The position numbers and the translations under genes were made by a program. Shown piece after piece: positions 31,879 through 40,282 of a DNA stretch of 43,894 nt. This DNA is from JAYWIG01 sp043789035 (lineage in GTDB: Bacteria; Pseudomonadota; Gammaproteobacteria; Burkholderiales; Burkholderiaceae_E). Within the stretch, counting starts at the first letter, position 1, and each line of letters starts with the position of its first letter. The stretch is taken from contig JAYWIG010000201.1 in NCBI GenBank assembly GCA_043789035.1, positions 1 through 43,894 of the forward strand, written 5' to 3'. The notes under the pieces were generated by a model, which saw only the letters and a list, made by a program, of their open reading frames with translations, was not told the DNA's origin and did no database searches.

Positions 31879-33297
31879 TCATTTTTGATTGAGTGGCTGC
31901 AATACTTGCTCGATAGTTTGCGCAACATTCAAAAGCGTTTCATCTTGCATCCAATGGCCGACGACTTGTAAACCCACTGGTAATGGCTTAACGCTTGGGG
32001 GTGATGCCAATCCACATGGCAATGATATCGTTGGGTTACCTGTAATACTTAACCAATAGCAACTTTTTAACCAATCAATATAGGTCACTAAAGGTATGCC
32101 GTTTATGCTCTTTGGGTAGGCCTCGTCGATCGAAAAGGGTAGTACTTGCGAGGTGGGGATCAGCCACGCATCGTATGCCGCTAAGCTTTGCTGCAAGCGC
32201 GCCGTAAGTATTGAGCGGGTAATGTTTGCTTGCGCGATATCGCTCGCGGTTAGTTTTAAGCCTTGTTCAATGTTCCAGACAACGGTATCTTTCATTTGCG
32301 CTTTGTGTGAATGGTACAAAGTTCCGAAACACTCGACGAAATATAGGCCACGTAATGTTTGGAAGCAATCATCTGCGCCAGCAAAATCTGGGCATACCTC
32401 CACCAGTTCATGGCCTGCATCGCCCAGCAAAGTGATGGCTTTCTTTAGTTGATCTTCAACTTCTTTTTGTACGGGGAACTGCCCGCCTCCGTTTAAACTG
32501 TAGGCGATTCGAAGTGGTTTAAGCGATTGGTCGAGAACTTTTTCTTCTTCTGCGTCCCACAGTTTTAACCAATCATTGATTGAGCGATGCTGACGCTGCT
32601 CTTGCGTACCGAATATTGCCCGATACGACAGCCTCACATCGCTTACATTCGTGCCCATTGGCCCAGCAATTGAAAGGGTATCGAAATAATTAGGGCTAGA
32701 TCTCAAGTCAACATTGGCTCGAATCGATGGCCGAAAGCCAACTACTCCGCAAAATGCAGCAGGGTTCCGAAGGCTTGCCGCTAAGTCGGAACCACATGCC
32801 ACCTGAGTCATGCCAGTAGCCAAAGCTGCGGCTGCACCGCCTGAAGAACCTCCGGCAGTCTTGGTTATATCGTAAGGGTTTTTTGTCGAACCAAAAATGG
32901 TGTTGAAGGTTTGTGAGCCTGCTGCGAATTCTGGGGTATTTGATTTGCCAAGGAGAATCGCATCGGCGTCGAGGTAGCGTTGAACAATCGTATCGTTATA
33001 GGCCGGAATCCAATCGCTGAAAATTGGCGAGCCACGGGTAGTGCGTAAATTCTTGGTTGCGTGGGTATCTTTCGCTAGATATGGCATTCCAGCCAACATA
33101 CCCACTGGTAAGTCATGCTGAACAAGATGAGCAACCCGTTCGATATCGGTTTCAACGTCGATCGAATCGCGAAGGGTGCAAATCGCATTGATTTGTTCGT
33201 TTTGCGCTTGAATACTTTTCTTGGCGCTTAGTGAAGCGTTGTCGACGTTATCGCTAGCGTTGCGCCAGGTTTCAAACCAGTTCTTAATCGGGCGCAT
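31879..33297 (-). CDS. Amidase signature family enzyme (AtzF/indoleacetamide-type)
   Basis: 472 aa. Triad: Lys 76 in YLAKDTHAT, cis-Ser in AGGSSGGAAAA (151/152), nucleophile Ser 175 in GSDLAASLRNPAAFCG. The arrangement DLAASLRNPA and the C-terminal GNPTISLPCG and LPVGLQVVG are common in amidases of Burkholderiales. Substrate unknown. It follows the HExxH protein gene by four bases on the same strand and converges with the TPM gene. Confidence 0.9.
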   Translation of the reverse strand: MRPIKNWFETWRNASDNVDNASLSAKKSIQAQNEQINAICTLRDSIDVETDIERVAHLVQHDLPVGMLAGMPYLAKDTHATKNLRTTRGSPIFSDWIPAYNDTIVQRYLDADAILLGKSNTPEFAAGSQTFNTIFGSTKNPYDITKTAGGSSGGAAAALATGMTQVACGSDLAASLRNPAAFCGVVGFRPSIRANVDLRSSPNYFDTLSIAGPMGTNVSDVRLSYRAIFGTQEQRQHRSINDWLKLWDAEEEKVLDQSLKPLRIAYSLNGGGQFPVQKEVEDQLKKAITLLGDAGHELVEVCPDFAGADDCFQTLRGLYFVECFGTLYHSHKAQMKDTVVWNIEQGLKLTASDIAQANITRSILTARLQQSLAAYDAWLIPTSQVLPFSIDEAYPKSINGIPLVTYIDWLKSCYWLSITGNPTISLPCGLASPPSVKPLPVGLQVVGHWMQDETLLNVAQTIEQVLQPLNQK

Positions 33298-33301
33298 AGA
33301 T

Positions 33302-33706
33302 TTAGTTTTTTACAGCAGCGAGTTCAAGTAGAGTTTTACATTCAGACGCCGACAACTTTAGTCGATATCCGTGGGCCAACGCACTGGCAGACTCTTCTAG
33401 GCGAGAAAGAGCAATGTTCGCCTCGCAAGAATCGATCTCCGCTCTGTAAGCTTCAATTTCCGTCCGCAACCTGTATTTGGAGCTAACAAAGTAAAGTATA
33501 AAATGGAGCAAACCGCCTGAACGAAAGAACTGCCGACAGTGAACGAGTTCGTGAACTAAAGTTGGTTCGTCTTGAGCGTAGTCGTCTCGAACTAAGACTG
33601 CAAAACCAAGACTCAACCCAACGATTCGGCCCGGCAGCCACGGCGAGCAGATCACCGGTACAGGAATGACTCCATAAACTGATTTCAAAGAAAAGCGATT
33701 GCGCAT
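33302..33706 (-). CDS. Small HExxH-containing hypothetical protein
   Basis: 134 aa. HELVHCRQF near residue 51 has the HExxH zinc-peptidase signature, followed about 30 residues later by RTEIEAYRAEID, whose Glu could serve as third ligand as in gluzincin-like folds. Mostly compact and without a signal peptide. I do not recognise a named family. It lies four bases upstream of the amidase gene. Peptidase function is a motif-based inference. Confidence 0.65.
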   Translation of the reverse strand: MRNRFSLKSVYGVIPVPVICSPWLPGRIVGLSLGFAVLVRDDYAQDEPTLVHELVHCRQFFRSGGLLHFILYFVSSKYRLRTEIEAYRAEIDSCEANIALSRLEESASALAHGYRLKLSASECKTLLELAAVKN

Positions 33707-33763
33707 CTCGGTAGTTTACTGCATTACACGTAAGCTAAAAAAGCAGTCCTACTTGCACAATAG

Positions 33764-33786
33764 AAAAAGGCCGCTTGCGCGGCCTT
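33764..33786 (-). terminator. Rho-independent terminator of the PEP-CTERM gene
   Basis: On the minus strand an 8-bp stem AAGGCCGC / GCGGCCTT with a GCAA tetraloop is followed by a T-run (TTTTTC). It begins 24 nt after the PEP-CTERM stop. It could also act weakly on the other strand. Confidence 0.85.
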
Positions 33787-33810
33787 CTCCATGTTCGGTA
33801 CGTTCAGCTA

Positions 33811-34500
33811 TTATTTTGCTTTGCGACGGAATGCTGCTAAGCCAGCAAAACCAAGGCCAAGCAACGCGAGTGATGCTGGGGCAGGTACGGTTCCACAACC
33901 ATCGTTACCTGTGACTAAAGCTTGCCCAACTACAGAGCCGCCACCGATGGCAGTACCGGTAGTTGTCGAAGTCTGTTTATTGCAGGTGTAGGCCAGAGAA
34001 ATGTTATCGATACGGATATCGGCGTTATTGCCTGGAGCACCAGAAAGCAAGAATGAGAACGGCGTACCGCTGCCGCTAACAATACTGCTGTAAATCGTTT
34101 GGGTGCCGCTCAAAGGGGCCACATTAGTGTAGGTTTGTGAACCTAGACCGGCTGGCGTCAGTGCGATGGTTGCAACGTTACCAGGAGCGTCCGATGGGTT
34201 GGCAATCAATACCTGATAGATGATCTGGTAAGACGAAATTGCTGCAGGTAAACCAGCAACAGTGTATGCGGCTGATACGTTGTAGTTTGTGTCAAAGTTA
34301 GCCAAATTTAAAAAGCCATTGCCTACGCCGGCAAGAACGCCGGGTGGGTTGCCTACTACGTTATTCGTTACCGTACGTGTTGCGTTTGGGTTGCTGGCAA
34401 CAGTTGTGCTTGAAAAGTCATCGATGAGGATGACGCCAGCAGAAGCCGCCGTCGACGCTGCTACAGAAAGTGCTACTACTAAAGTTTTTAATGCATTCAT
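33811..34500 (-). CDS. PEP-CTERM sorting domain protein
   Basis: 229 aa. N-terminal signal peptide ending near STAASA, a beta-rich, Thr/Ser/Asn-rich body with no named domain, and a C-terminal sorting signal: VPAPASLALLGLGFAGLAAFRRKAK (motif, hydrophobic helix, basic end; positions 205-229). Such proteins are processed by an exosortase and displayed or released, often with exopolysaccharide. AGGAG precedes the ATG. It has its own sigma-54-type promoter and terminator, so it is a single-gene unit. The exosortase locus is not in the window. Confidence 0.92.
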   Translation of the reverse strand: MNALKTLVVALSVAASTAASAGVILIDDFSSTTVASNPNATRTVTNNVVGNPPGVLAGVGNGFLNLANFDTNYNVSAAYTVAGLPAAISSYQIIYQVLIANPSDAPGNVATIALTPAGLGSQTYTNVAPLSGTQTIYSSIVSGSGTPFSFLLSGAPGNNADIRIDNISLAYTCNKQTSTTTGTAIGGGSVVGQALVTGNDGCGTVPAPASLALLGLGFAGLAAFRRKAK

Positions 34501-34546
34501 TTAAATTTCTCCTAAATTACCGAACCAGTTAAGACGAAGGAATATA

Positions 34547-34563
34547 AGCAATGTGCGTGCCAG
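34547..34563 (-). promoter_or_regulatory. Sigma-54 (RpoN) promoter of the PEP-CTERM gene
   Basis: CTGGCACGCACATTGCT on the minus strand matches the sigma-54 consensus YTGGCACG-N4-TTGCW at every fixed position. The -12 element places the transcription start near 34536, giving a 5' leader of about 36 nt before the ATG at 34500. PEP-CTERM genes in betaproteobacteria are known to be controlled by RpoN with the PrsK/PrsR pair. Confidence 0.85.
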
Positions 34564-34568
34564 TTTTT

Positions 34569-34581
34569 TAAGTGATTGAAT
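34569..34581. repeat. 13-bp direct repeat, copy 1
   Basis: taagtgattgaat, just upstream of the sigma-54 -24 element; an identical copy lies 214 bp further upstream. It may be chance in AT-rich DNA or an activator site. Confidence 0.4.
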
Positions 34582-34782
34582 TTAAACAAAATAATTCGCT
34601 AAACTCAGAACTTGAACTACCTGCTGTAAACCTTATCGACAAATCAAAACTTACGTCAATCAGACTCACAGTGCACAAAGCGTCCATGGCTACCTCAAGC
34701 ACTTCTTATTGATTAGGATTGTTTATCAATGCTGGAAGGTTTGCAATCGCAGACGAACGGTAAAACAAACAAATTGATTTTC

Positions 34783-34795
34783 TAAGTGATTGAAT
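34783..34795. repeat. 13-bp direct repeat, copy 2
   Basis: Second taagtgattgaat, about 250 bp upstream of the predicted PEP-CTERM transcription start, within the distance range of sigma-54 enhancer sites. The remainder of the 34596-35003 intergenic stretch is AT-rich with no gene I can support. Confidence 0.4.
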
Positions 34796-35003
34796 AAATT
34801 GATCTTTTTTTATACTCCAATCAACTCTCTGGATAATTTACTTTAAACCTCCTGCTTAACGCATTGACTATAAATGCATTTTATTAGAACAAGATGAGGC
34901 CTAACGATTTAGATGTTTTTTTCAAAATGTATTTTTTTTGCTATGACTTTGCTGATCTTTGATTTCTTAGCGCCATCGTGCGCCCATGTTTCATAATTGA
35001 AGG

Positions 35004-36137
35004 ATGATTGCAAGTTCCTATAAAAATAGCATTGCAAAGAGACGACTTTTATATGGCACAGGTTTTGCCATATTGTCTCTTTGTTCACATGCCTTGTTCG
35101 TTGCCTGGGCCGGTGGTGCTTTAGACACCTCTGCCGGGAATCCGCCGCTGCGAGATGCTGTAATCTCAGTTTCTCTGTCCGCTGCAAAGCAATCTGCCCC
35201 TCTCACCTCGCAAGAAACCGCTAAAAGTGAGCAAGATGTTCCCCAACCCGTAAAGCGCCGTCAGATTATCTCGAAATCTGATCCCACCAGTACGGTTGAG
35301 CAGCCCCTCGCGGAGGCAAAGGAGAAATTTGACGAATTGCCAGTTGCCCGACCCGAAGCTAAAGTTGACGCGAAAATAGTCCTGCCTGAGAAGGAAGAAA
35401 TAAAGCCTGAAACACAGGTAGAGCCTGGGCCTGAACTAAAAAACGACCGGGCGGCTCAAACAGATCAGCCAATTTATAGCGGAGGTTTAGGAGCAATTCC
35501 TGTTGCAGGAGCTTTCCCGTACACTTTCTACTATGGTGACTACAGCTTAAATAATGCTCTCGGTTCAGGGAGTTTTATTGTGGAATCAGGAGATGGAAAA
35601 TATAAGCTAGTGCTTATCGGAAAAGCTTCAGGGCTTACTTCTCTGATATTTAGCGGTGCAATGTATCGAAGTGAAGGATTGTTCGGAGCCGACGGCTTTG
35701 CTCCACAACTCTACGCAGAAAGGACTGGTAACCGAGCAGAACGAATTGCCTTGGTTGATTATTCAACAAAAGAAGTTTCTTTCGGTGATCAAAAGAAGCC
35801 GACTTTATTAGGAATGCAGGATCGAGTTTCAGTGATATGGCAAGTAGGTCTAGTGTTGCGGGCAAAACCAGAGTTCATTCAGAGCGGGATGATTTTGCCA
35901 ATTCCACTGATGTCTACCCGAGGCCTTGATCAAGCGCAGTTTGTCAGTCAAGGCTTGGTTGATGTGGATAAGCGTGGTGTTTCCGTGAAGGCTGTTCATT
36001 TCAAGTTTAAGCCTTCAAACCCACAAAACAAGGTGCAAATTGATCTTTGGTATGACTTGAATAACCTTCCGCAACCATTGCGAGTACGCTGGATTGATGA
36101 ACGTGAACGTACTATAGATATCTTTCGTGATGATTAA
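35004..36137 (+). CDS. DUF3108 domain-containing protein
   Basis: 377 aa. One N-terminal hydrophobic segment (about 15-36), a long charged Pro/Glu/Lys-rich linker (about 70-150) reminiscent of TonB-like periplasmic spacers, then the DUF3108 beta domain (PYTFYYGDYSLNNALGSGSFIVES, LVLIGKASGLTSLIFSGAMYRSEGLF, to PQPLRVRWIDERERTIDIF). Function unknown; probably anchored in the inner membrane facing the periplasm. The next gene follows 22 nt later. Confidence 0.82.
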   Translation: MIASSYKNSIAKRRLLYGTGFAILSLCSHALFVAWAGGALDTSAGNPPLRDAVISVSLSAAKQSAPLTSQETAKSEQDVPQPVKRRQIISKSDPTSTVEQPLAEAKEKFDELPVARPEAKVDAKIVLPEKEEIKPETQVEPGPELKNDRAAQTDQPIYSGGLGAIPVAGAFPYTFYYGDYSLNNALGSGSFIVESGDGKYKLVLIGKASGLTSLIFSGAMYRSEGLFGADGFAPQLYAERTGNRAERIALVDYSTKEVSFGDQKKPTLLGMQDRVSVIWQVGLVLRAKPEFIQSGMILPIPLMSTRGLDQAQFVSQGLVDVDKRGVSVKAVHFKFKPSNPQNKVQIDLWYDLNNLPQPLRVRWIDERERTIDIFRDD

Positions 36138-36159
36138 CTTTTTGAAGCTTGAATACAAA

Positions 36160-36522
36160 ATGGATCTCAATGTTAATGGCGCGCCGTTGGTGCCTTGTTC
36201 TTTCGATCCCTTGACAGGTTTTTACCGGGACGGTTGTTGCAGCACCGGTGAAGACGACTTAGGTAGCCATACAGTCTGTGCGTTAATGACTGATAAGTTT
36301 CTGACCTTTTCACGCGGTCGCGGCAACGATCTGAGCACACCCATGCCACAGTATCGATTTCCTGGTTTAAAGGCAGGGGATCAATGGTGCCTATGCGCCA
36401 AGCGTTGGTATGAAGCTTATCTCGCAGATTGTGCGCCTCAGGTTGTGTTGGCATCGACCAGCCACAAAGCACTAAGAGATGTACCTCTGGAGGCCCTGCT
36501 TGAACATCAGGTTGAGGCATAA
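36160..36522 (+). CDS. DUF2237 family protein
   Basis: 120 aa from the ATG at 36160, giving MDLNVNGAPLVPCS, the normal family start; the frame reaches a GTG at 36127 that would overlap the previous gene. Core motifs: DPLTGFYRDGCCSTGEDDLGSHTVCALMT, FLTFSRGRGNDLSTPMP, FPGLKAGDQWCLCAKRW. Cys-rich and highly conserved in proteobacteria but without an assigned function. Last codons read toward the glnS stop. Confidence 0.9.
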   Translation: MDLNVNGAPLVPCSFDPLTGFYRDGCCSTGEDDLGSHTVCALMTDKFLTFSRGRGNDLSTPMPQYRFPGLKAGDQWCLCAKRWYEAYLADCAPQVVLASTSHKALRDVPLEALLEHQVEA

Positions 36523-36523
36523 A

Positions 36524-36546
36524 TGGCACGAACGCATTCTGTGCCA
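36524..36546. terminator. Possible bidirectional hairpin between convergent genes
   Basis: TGGCAC, an 11-nt loop, then GTGCCA lies between the DUF2237 and glnS stops. The stem is only 6 bp and no strong T-run follows at once, so the call is weak. Confidence 0.35.
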
Positions 36547-36560
36547 CTTCGGTAGTTTCT

Positions 36561-38297
36561 TTATTTCACCCAAGAGTCTTTAAGTGACACGGCCATATTG
36601 AAAACTGGTTTGTTGCCTGTGTGATCTTTAAGATCTGTCACAAAGTAACCGTGGCGCTCGAACTGAAAGTGGCTTCCTGAGGCGGTGTTTGCGAGACTTG
36701 GCTCAACAAATGCACTCAATACCGTTTTGGCATTTTTATTGAGCACTTCTTTGTAATCACGGCCGCCAGCATCCGGGTGCGGTTCTGTGAAGAGCTTATC
36801 GAAGACTCGTACTTCTGCCGGCACTCCGGTTTTCACAGAGACCCAATGAATGTTGCCTTTCACCTTGTAATTATTGGAATCAGGTGTGCCAGATTTTGAG
36901 TCTGCCAAGTAATTCGCATGCACTGCAACGACATTGCCGTTGGCGTCTTTATCGAAACTGGTGCATTCAATCACGTAGCCGTAACGCAGGCGCACTCTAT
37001 TGCCAGGAAATAAGCGGAAAAACCCTTTTGGAGGAATCGCTTCGAAATCTTCTTTCTCTATCCAAAGTTCTTTTGTGAGAGAAAACTGCCTATCGCCTAA
37101 CTCTGGCAGGTGCGGGTGCACTGGGGCTTTGCACGGCTCGGTATGATCTTCAGGGAAATTGTCGAGAATGAGCTTGAGTGGCTTGAGTACTGCAACGCTG
37201 CGATGCGCTTTCGGGTCCAGATCATCACGTAAAGATTGTTCCAAGGTGCTCATGTCTATCCACGAATCAGCCTTGGATACACCAATGCGTTCGCAGAACA
37301 ACTGAATAGCGCTTGGCGTATATCCACGGCGACGTAATCCCACGATAGTTGGCATGCGAGGGTCATCCCAGCCATCAACGCTGCCGCTTTGCACAAGCTC
37401 TTGAAGCTTGCGTTTGCTGGTAACGACGTAGGTGAGGTTTAGTCTGGCAAATTCAATTTGCTGGGGTAATGGTTTTACAAACTTACCGAGCGAAGCAAGG
37501 GTATCAAGTAACCAATCGTACAGTGGCCGATGTGCTTCAAACTCGAGTGTGCAAAGCGAGTGTGAAATTCCTTCGAGCGCATCTGAAATAGGGTGCGCGT
37601 AGTCGTACATCGGATAGATGCACCATGCGTTGCCAGTTCTATGATGCTCGGCAATTCGAACTCGATAGAGGGCAGGGTCACGTAAATTCATATTCGGCGA
37701 AGCCATATCAATTTTGGCACGCAAAATATGGCTGCCTTCTGCGTGTTTTCCAGCGCGCATTTCCCGAAGTAAGCTTAAGTTTGCTTCAGCGCTCCGAGTT
37801 CTGAAAGGCGAATCGGTGCCGGCTTGGGTTAGCGTGCCTCGATTAGCCCGCATTTCATCCGCTGTCTGAGAGTCAACATAGGCAAAGCCACCAGTAATTA
37901 AGCTTTCAGCAAACTCATAAAGCTTATCAAAGTAGTCGCTCGCATAAAAAAGGTTCTTGCCCCAATCAAAACCGAGCCACTGTACTGTATCTAGAATCGA
38001 ATCGACGTATTCTTGATCTTCTTTAACAGGGTTTGTATCGTCAAAGCGCATATGGCAGCGCGTTTCTATTCCCGCTTGCAGTGCAGCGCACGCATAGTCG
38101 CGAGCGATGCCAAAGTTTAAGCAAATGCTTTTTGCATGGCCTATATGCAGATACCCGTTAGGTTCTGGTGGAAAGCGAGTTGCAATCGCTTTATGTTTTT
38201 TTTCAGCCAAATCATTTTCGATGATTTGGCGTATAAAGTTACTCGATAGCGGTGCAGAAGCGGGTGCAGAAGAGGGTGCTGAAGGGGGAAGGCTCAA
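36561..38297 (-). CDS. glnS: Glutaminyl-tRNA synthetase
   Basis: 578 aa class I synthetase: RFPPEPNGYLHIGHAKSI (HIGH motif, about 41-58), RFDDTNPVKEDQEY, the KMSKS-equivalent VTSKRKL near 283, and the GlnRS beta-barrel C-terminal domain (FRLFPGNRVRLRYGYVIEC). It charges tRNA-Gln in the cytosol. No ATG or GTG occurs before the conserved core; the only usable start is a TTG at 38297, seven bases after the FKBP stop, with GGAG upstream. The first 18 residues are an Ala/Ser/Pro-rich tail. Confidence 0.96.
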   Translation of the reverse strand: MSLPPSAPSSAPASAPLSSNFIRQIIENDLAEKKHKAIATRFPPEPNGYLHIGHAKSICLNFGIARDYACAALQAGIETRCHMRFDDTNPVKEDQEYVDSILDTVQWLGFDWGKNLFYASDYFDKLYEFAESLITGGFAYVDSQTADEMRANRGTLTQAGTDSPFRTRSAEANLSLLREMRAGKHAEGSHILRAKIDMASPNMNLRDPALYRVRIAEHHRTGNAWCIYPMYDYAHPISDALEGISHSLCTLEFEAHRPLYDWLLDTLASLGKFVKPLPQQIEFARLNLTYVVTSKRKLQELVQSGSVDGWDDPRMPTIVGLRRRGYTPSAIQLFCERIGVSKADSWIDMSTLEQSLRDDLDPKAHRSVAVLKPLKLILDNFPEDHTEPCKAPVHPHLPELGDRQFSLTKELWIEKEDFEAIPPKGFFRLFPGNRVRLRYGYVIECTSFDKDANGNVVAVHANYLADSKSGTPDSNNYKVKGNIHWVSVKTGVPAEVRVFDKLFTEPHPDAGGRDYKEVLNKNAKTVLSAFVEPSLANTASGSHFQFERHGYFVTDLKDHTGNKPVFNMAVSLKDSWVK

Positions 38298-38303
38298 AGC
38301 TAT

Positions 38304-38657
38304 TTACACTCCGTGAAGTTCGACTTCAAACAATAGTGTTGCGTTAGGAGGAATAACGCCACCTGCACCGCGCTCACCATAGCCCAGATGCGCTGGAATC
38401 ACTAAGTTACGAGTGCCACCGATTTTCATACCGGCAACGCCTTCGTCCCAGCCTTTAATCACCTGGCCTGCACCTAATGGGAATGCAAAAGTCTGGCCGC
38501 GGTCTTTACTTGAATCAAACTTCGCACCTTTTGCGCCATCGTTGTACAACCAGCCTGTGTAATGAACCATCACATGATGCCCGGCTTTAGCTTCGGCGCC
38601 AGTGCCAACTTTCACGTCTTCGTATTGCAGGCCAGATGCTGTTTTGATGAGTTCCAT
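38304..38657 (-). CDS. FKBP-type peptidyl-prolyl cis-trans isomerase
   Basis: 117 aa single FKBP domain without a signal peptide: VMVHYTGWLYNDGAKGAKFDSSKDRG, FPLGAGQVIKGWDEGVAGMKIGGTRNLVIPAHLGYGERG, PPNATLLFEVELHGV. All usual active-site positions (Tyr, Phe, Asp, Trp, Tyr, Phe) are present. It is a cytosolic folding helper. Seven bases upstream of glnS on the same strand. Confidence 0.94.
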   Translation of the reverse strand: MELIKTASGLQYEDVKVGTGAEAKAGHHVMVHYTGWLYNDGAKGAKFDSSKDRGQTFAFPLGAGQVIKGWDEGVAGMKIGGTRNLVIPAHLGYGERGAGGVIPPNATLLFEVELHGV

Positions 38658-38688
38658 AAAGAGATGCTTTCTATAAAAATGGTTAAAT

Positions 38689-39177
38689 TTAACCTAAGGT
38701 TGTACGTACAGCTTCGCGTAGAGTTTCGATGCGCTTACGATTCACACCAAAGTCTTTTCGACCTAAGCGTGACACAGAACGAACATGAATAACTGCATTG
38801 CCTTCATCGAGTAAGAACTCGACATCGTCTACAAACTTCAACAAAGGTGTTTGAAACTCGACATACAAATAATTAGGGTCTTGTTGAATGATCGTCGCAC
38901 CTGTCGTTGCCTTAACGGCTTGTACCAACCGCGCAAAAGTGGCTCGAGGGTCTTTTGCTGCTGATATCGGTTTGATTTGGCTATATTCCGAATCAGAAAA
39001 ACTCGATACCGCGTTTTGTGCGTTTTTCTTTACGGGCTGCAAACGCCCCTCAAAAAGACCTAGCTTTTCAGGCCGAGTACCAGTAAATAAACCCATTTGT
39101 GCTCCTGCAAAAGTAAGTGCGGCCGCAATCCCGATAAAGACTAAGACGCGGCTAGCCCATAAAACTAATCTAGCCAT
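38689..39177 (-). CDS. DUF1499 domain-containing protein
   Basis: 162 aa. N-terminal membrane helix (about 5-28) and a DUF1499 domain with the typical NAVSSFSDSEYSQIKPI, TTGATIIQQDPNYLYVEFQTPLLKFVDDVEFLLDEGNAVIHVRSVSRLGRKDFGVNRKRIETLR. Function unknown. A 14-bp palindrome (38681-38694) covers its stop codon. Confidence 0.88.
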   Translation of the reverse strand: MARLVLWASRVLVFIGIAAALTFAGAQMGLFTGTRPEKLGLFEGRLQPVKKNAQNAVSSFSDSEYSQIKPISAAKDPRATFARLVQAVKATTGATIIQQDPNYLYVEFQTPLLKFVDDVEFLLDEGNAVIHVRSVSRLGRKDFGVNRKRIETLREAVRTTLG

Positions 39178-39189
39178 ATTAATAAGTGT

Positions 39190-40092
39190 TTATTTTGCTT
39201 TGCGTAGACGTTTAATCAAACTCGATGTATCGAATCGATTGCCACCCATCGCCTGCACATCGCCATAAAACTGATCGACTATTGCGGTGACCGGTAGTGG
39301 GGCGCCATTGCGTTTGGCTTCATCAAGAACAAGGCCGAGGTCTTTGCGCATCCAATCAACAGCGAAACCAAAATCGAATTTGTCATCGACCATTGTGGTG
39401 CCGCGATTTTCCATTTGCCAAGATTGTGCAGCGCCTTTGCCAATCACGTCGAGCACAAGCTTCATGTCTAGACCTGCCGCTAAACCAAAGTTCACACCTT
39501 CTGAAAGGCCTTGAACCAAGCCAGCAATACAAATTTGGTTTACCATTTTTGCCAGCTGCCCCGCGCCGCTTTCGCCGATGCGAGTGAATGCTTTTGAGAA
39601 TGCTTGGCCAATTGGTTTTACCGCATCAAAGGCGGCTTGTTCGCCACCGCACATGACTGTGAGTAAACCGTTCACTGCACCAGCTTGGCCACCTGAGACC
39701 GGGGCGTCTAAGAAATGCATGCCTTTGGTTTTTGCCGTTGCGTACAGTTCCCGGGCTACCGCTGCTGACGCCGTTGTGTGGTCCACAAAAATTGCACCCG
39801 ATACCATACCTGCAAAGGCACCGTTGTCGCCTAGGACAATGCTACGCAAATCATCATCGTTGCCAACGCAAGCAAATACAATGCTGGCACGTTGCACCGC
39901 TTCGCGTGGCGTAGCAGCCATCTTGCCGCCAAATTCATCAACCCACTGCTTTGCTTTAGCTGAAGTGCGGTTGTATACAGTCACGTCATGGCCAGCTTCT
40001 TTTAAATGAGCCGCCATTGGGTAACCCATGACGCCTAAGCCTAGGAAGGCAACGGTTTTTGATGTAACGGTGTCGTATTGTTTGTTATTCAT
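39190..40092 (-). CDS. NAD(P)-dependent beta-hydroxyacid dehydrogenase (3-hydroxyisobutyrate dehydrogenase-like)
   Basis: 300 aa: Rossmann motif FLGLGVMGYPMAAHLKEAGHDVTVYNRT, substrate motif DAPVSGGQAGAVNGLLTVMCGG (about 130) and catalytic Lys in GAGQLAKMVNQ (about 182). Family members oxidise 3-hydroxyisobutyrate, tartronate semialdehyde and similar compounds. E. barkeri uses a relative to reduce 2-formylglutarate, but this gene is over 20 kb from the nicotinate cluster and next to housekeeping genes, so no link is claimed. Confidence 0.9.
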   Translation of the reverse strand: MNNKQYDTVTSKTVAFLGLGVMGYPMAAHLKEAGHDVTVYNRTSAKAKQWVDEFGGKMAATPREAVQRASIVFACVGNDDDLRSIVLGDNGAFAGMVSGAIFVDHTTASAAVARELYATAKTKGMHFLDAPVSGGQAGAVNGLLTVMCGGEQAAFDAVKPIGQAFSKAFTRIGESGAGQLAKMVNQICIAGLVQGLSEGVNFGLAAGLDMKLVLDVIGKGAAQSWQMENRGTTMVDDKFDFGFAVDWMRKDLGLVLDEAKRNGAPLPVTAIVDQFYGDVQAMGGNRFDTSSLIKRLRKAK

Positions 40093-40101
40093 AGCAGCAA
40101 T

Positions 40102-40273
40102 TTAATTAAAAACACATTTTACATGTCGTAAAAACTTGTCGATGCAATCGGTTGCGTTGCGCCAATGTGTTTCCATCATTGGCACATGGCCGATGTTGTC
40201 TAACGGAATGAGTTCCGTTGCAGGTAAGCTGGCCACGGTATTAGATGAAGCTACAGAAGTTAGGCGGGAGATT
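40102..40273 (-). pseudogene. C-terminal remnant of an alpha/beta hydrolase
   Basis: Leftward reading gives TSVASSNTVASLPATELIPL, then DNIGHVPMMETHW and a helix ending at a TAA at 40102. This matches the end of alpha/beta hydrolases, including the catalytic His in GHVPMME. No start or upstream nucleophile-elbow region is present, because the TraB/GumN gene begins immediately upstream. It is best read as the tail of a deleted gene. Confidence 0.55.
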
Positions 40274-40282
40274 CGGCTGAAA

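Noticed and set aside
38681..38694. GGTTAAATTTAACC palindrome near the DUF1499 stop
   Set aside because: It overlaps coding sequence and has no loop; likely chance, not a terminator.
39190..40092. Beta-hydroxyacid dehydrogenase as 2-(hydroxymethyl)glutarate dehydrogenase of the nicotinate pathway
   Set aside because: The family is right, but the gene is far from the cluster, among housekeeping genes, and none of the later E. barkeri enzymes (mutase, dimethylmalate lyase) are present.
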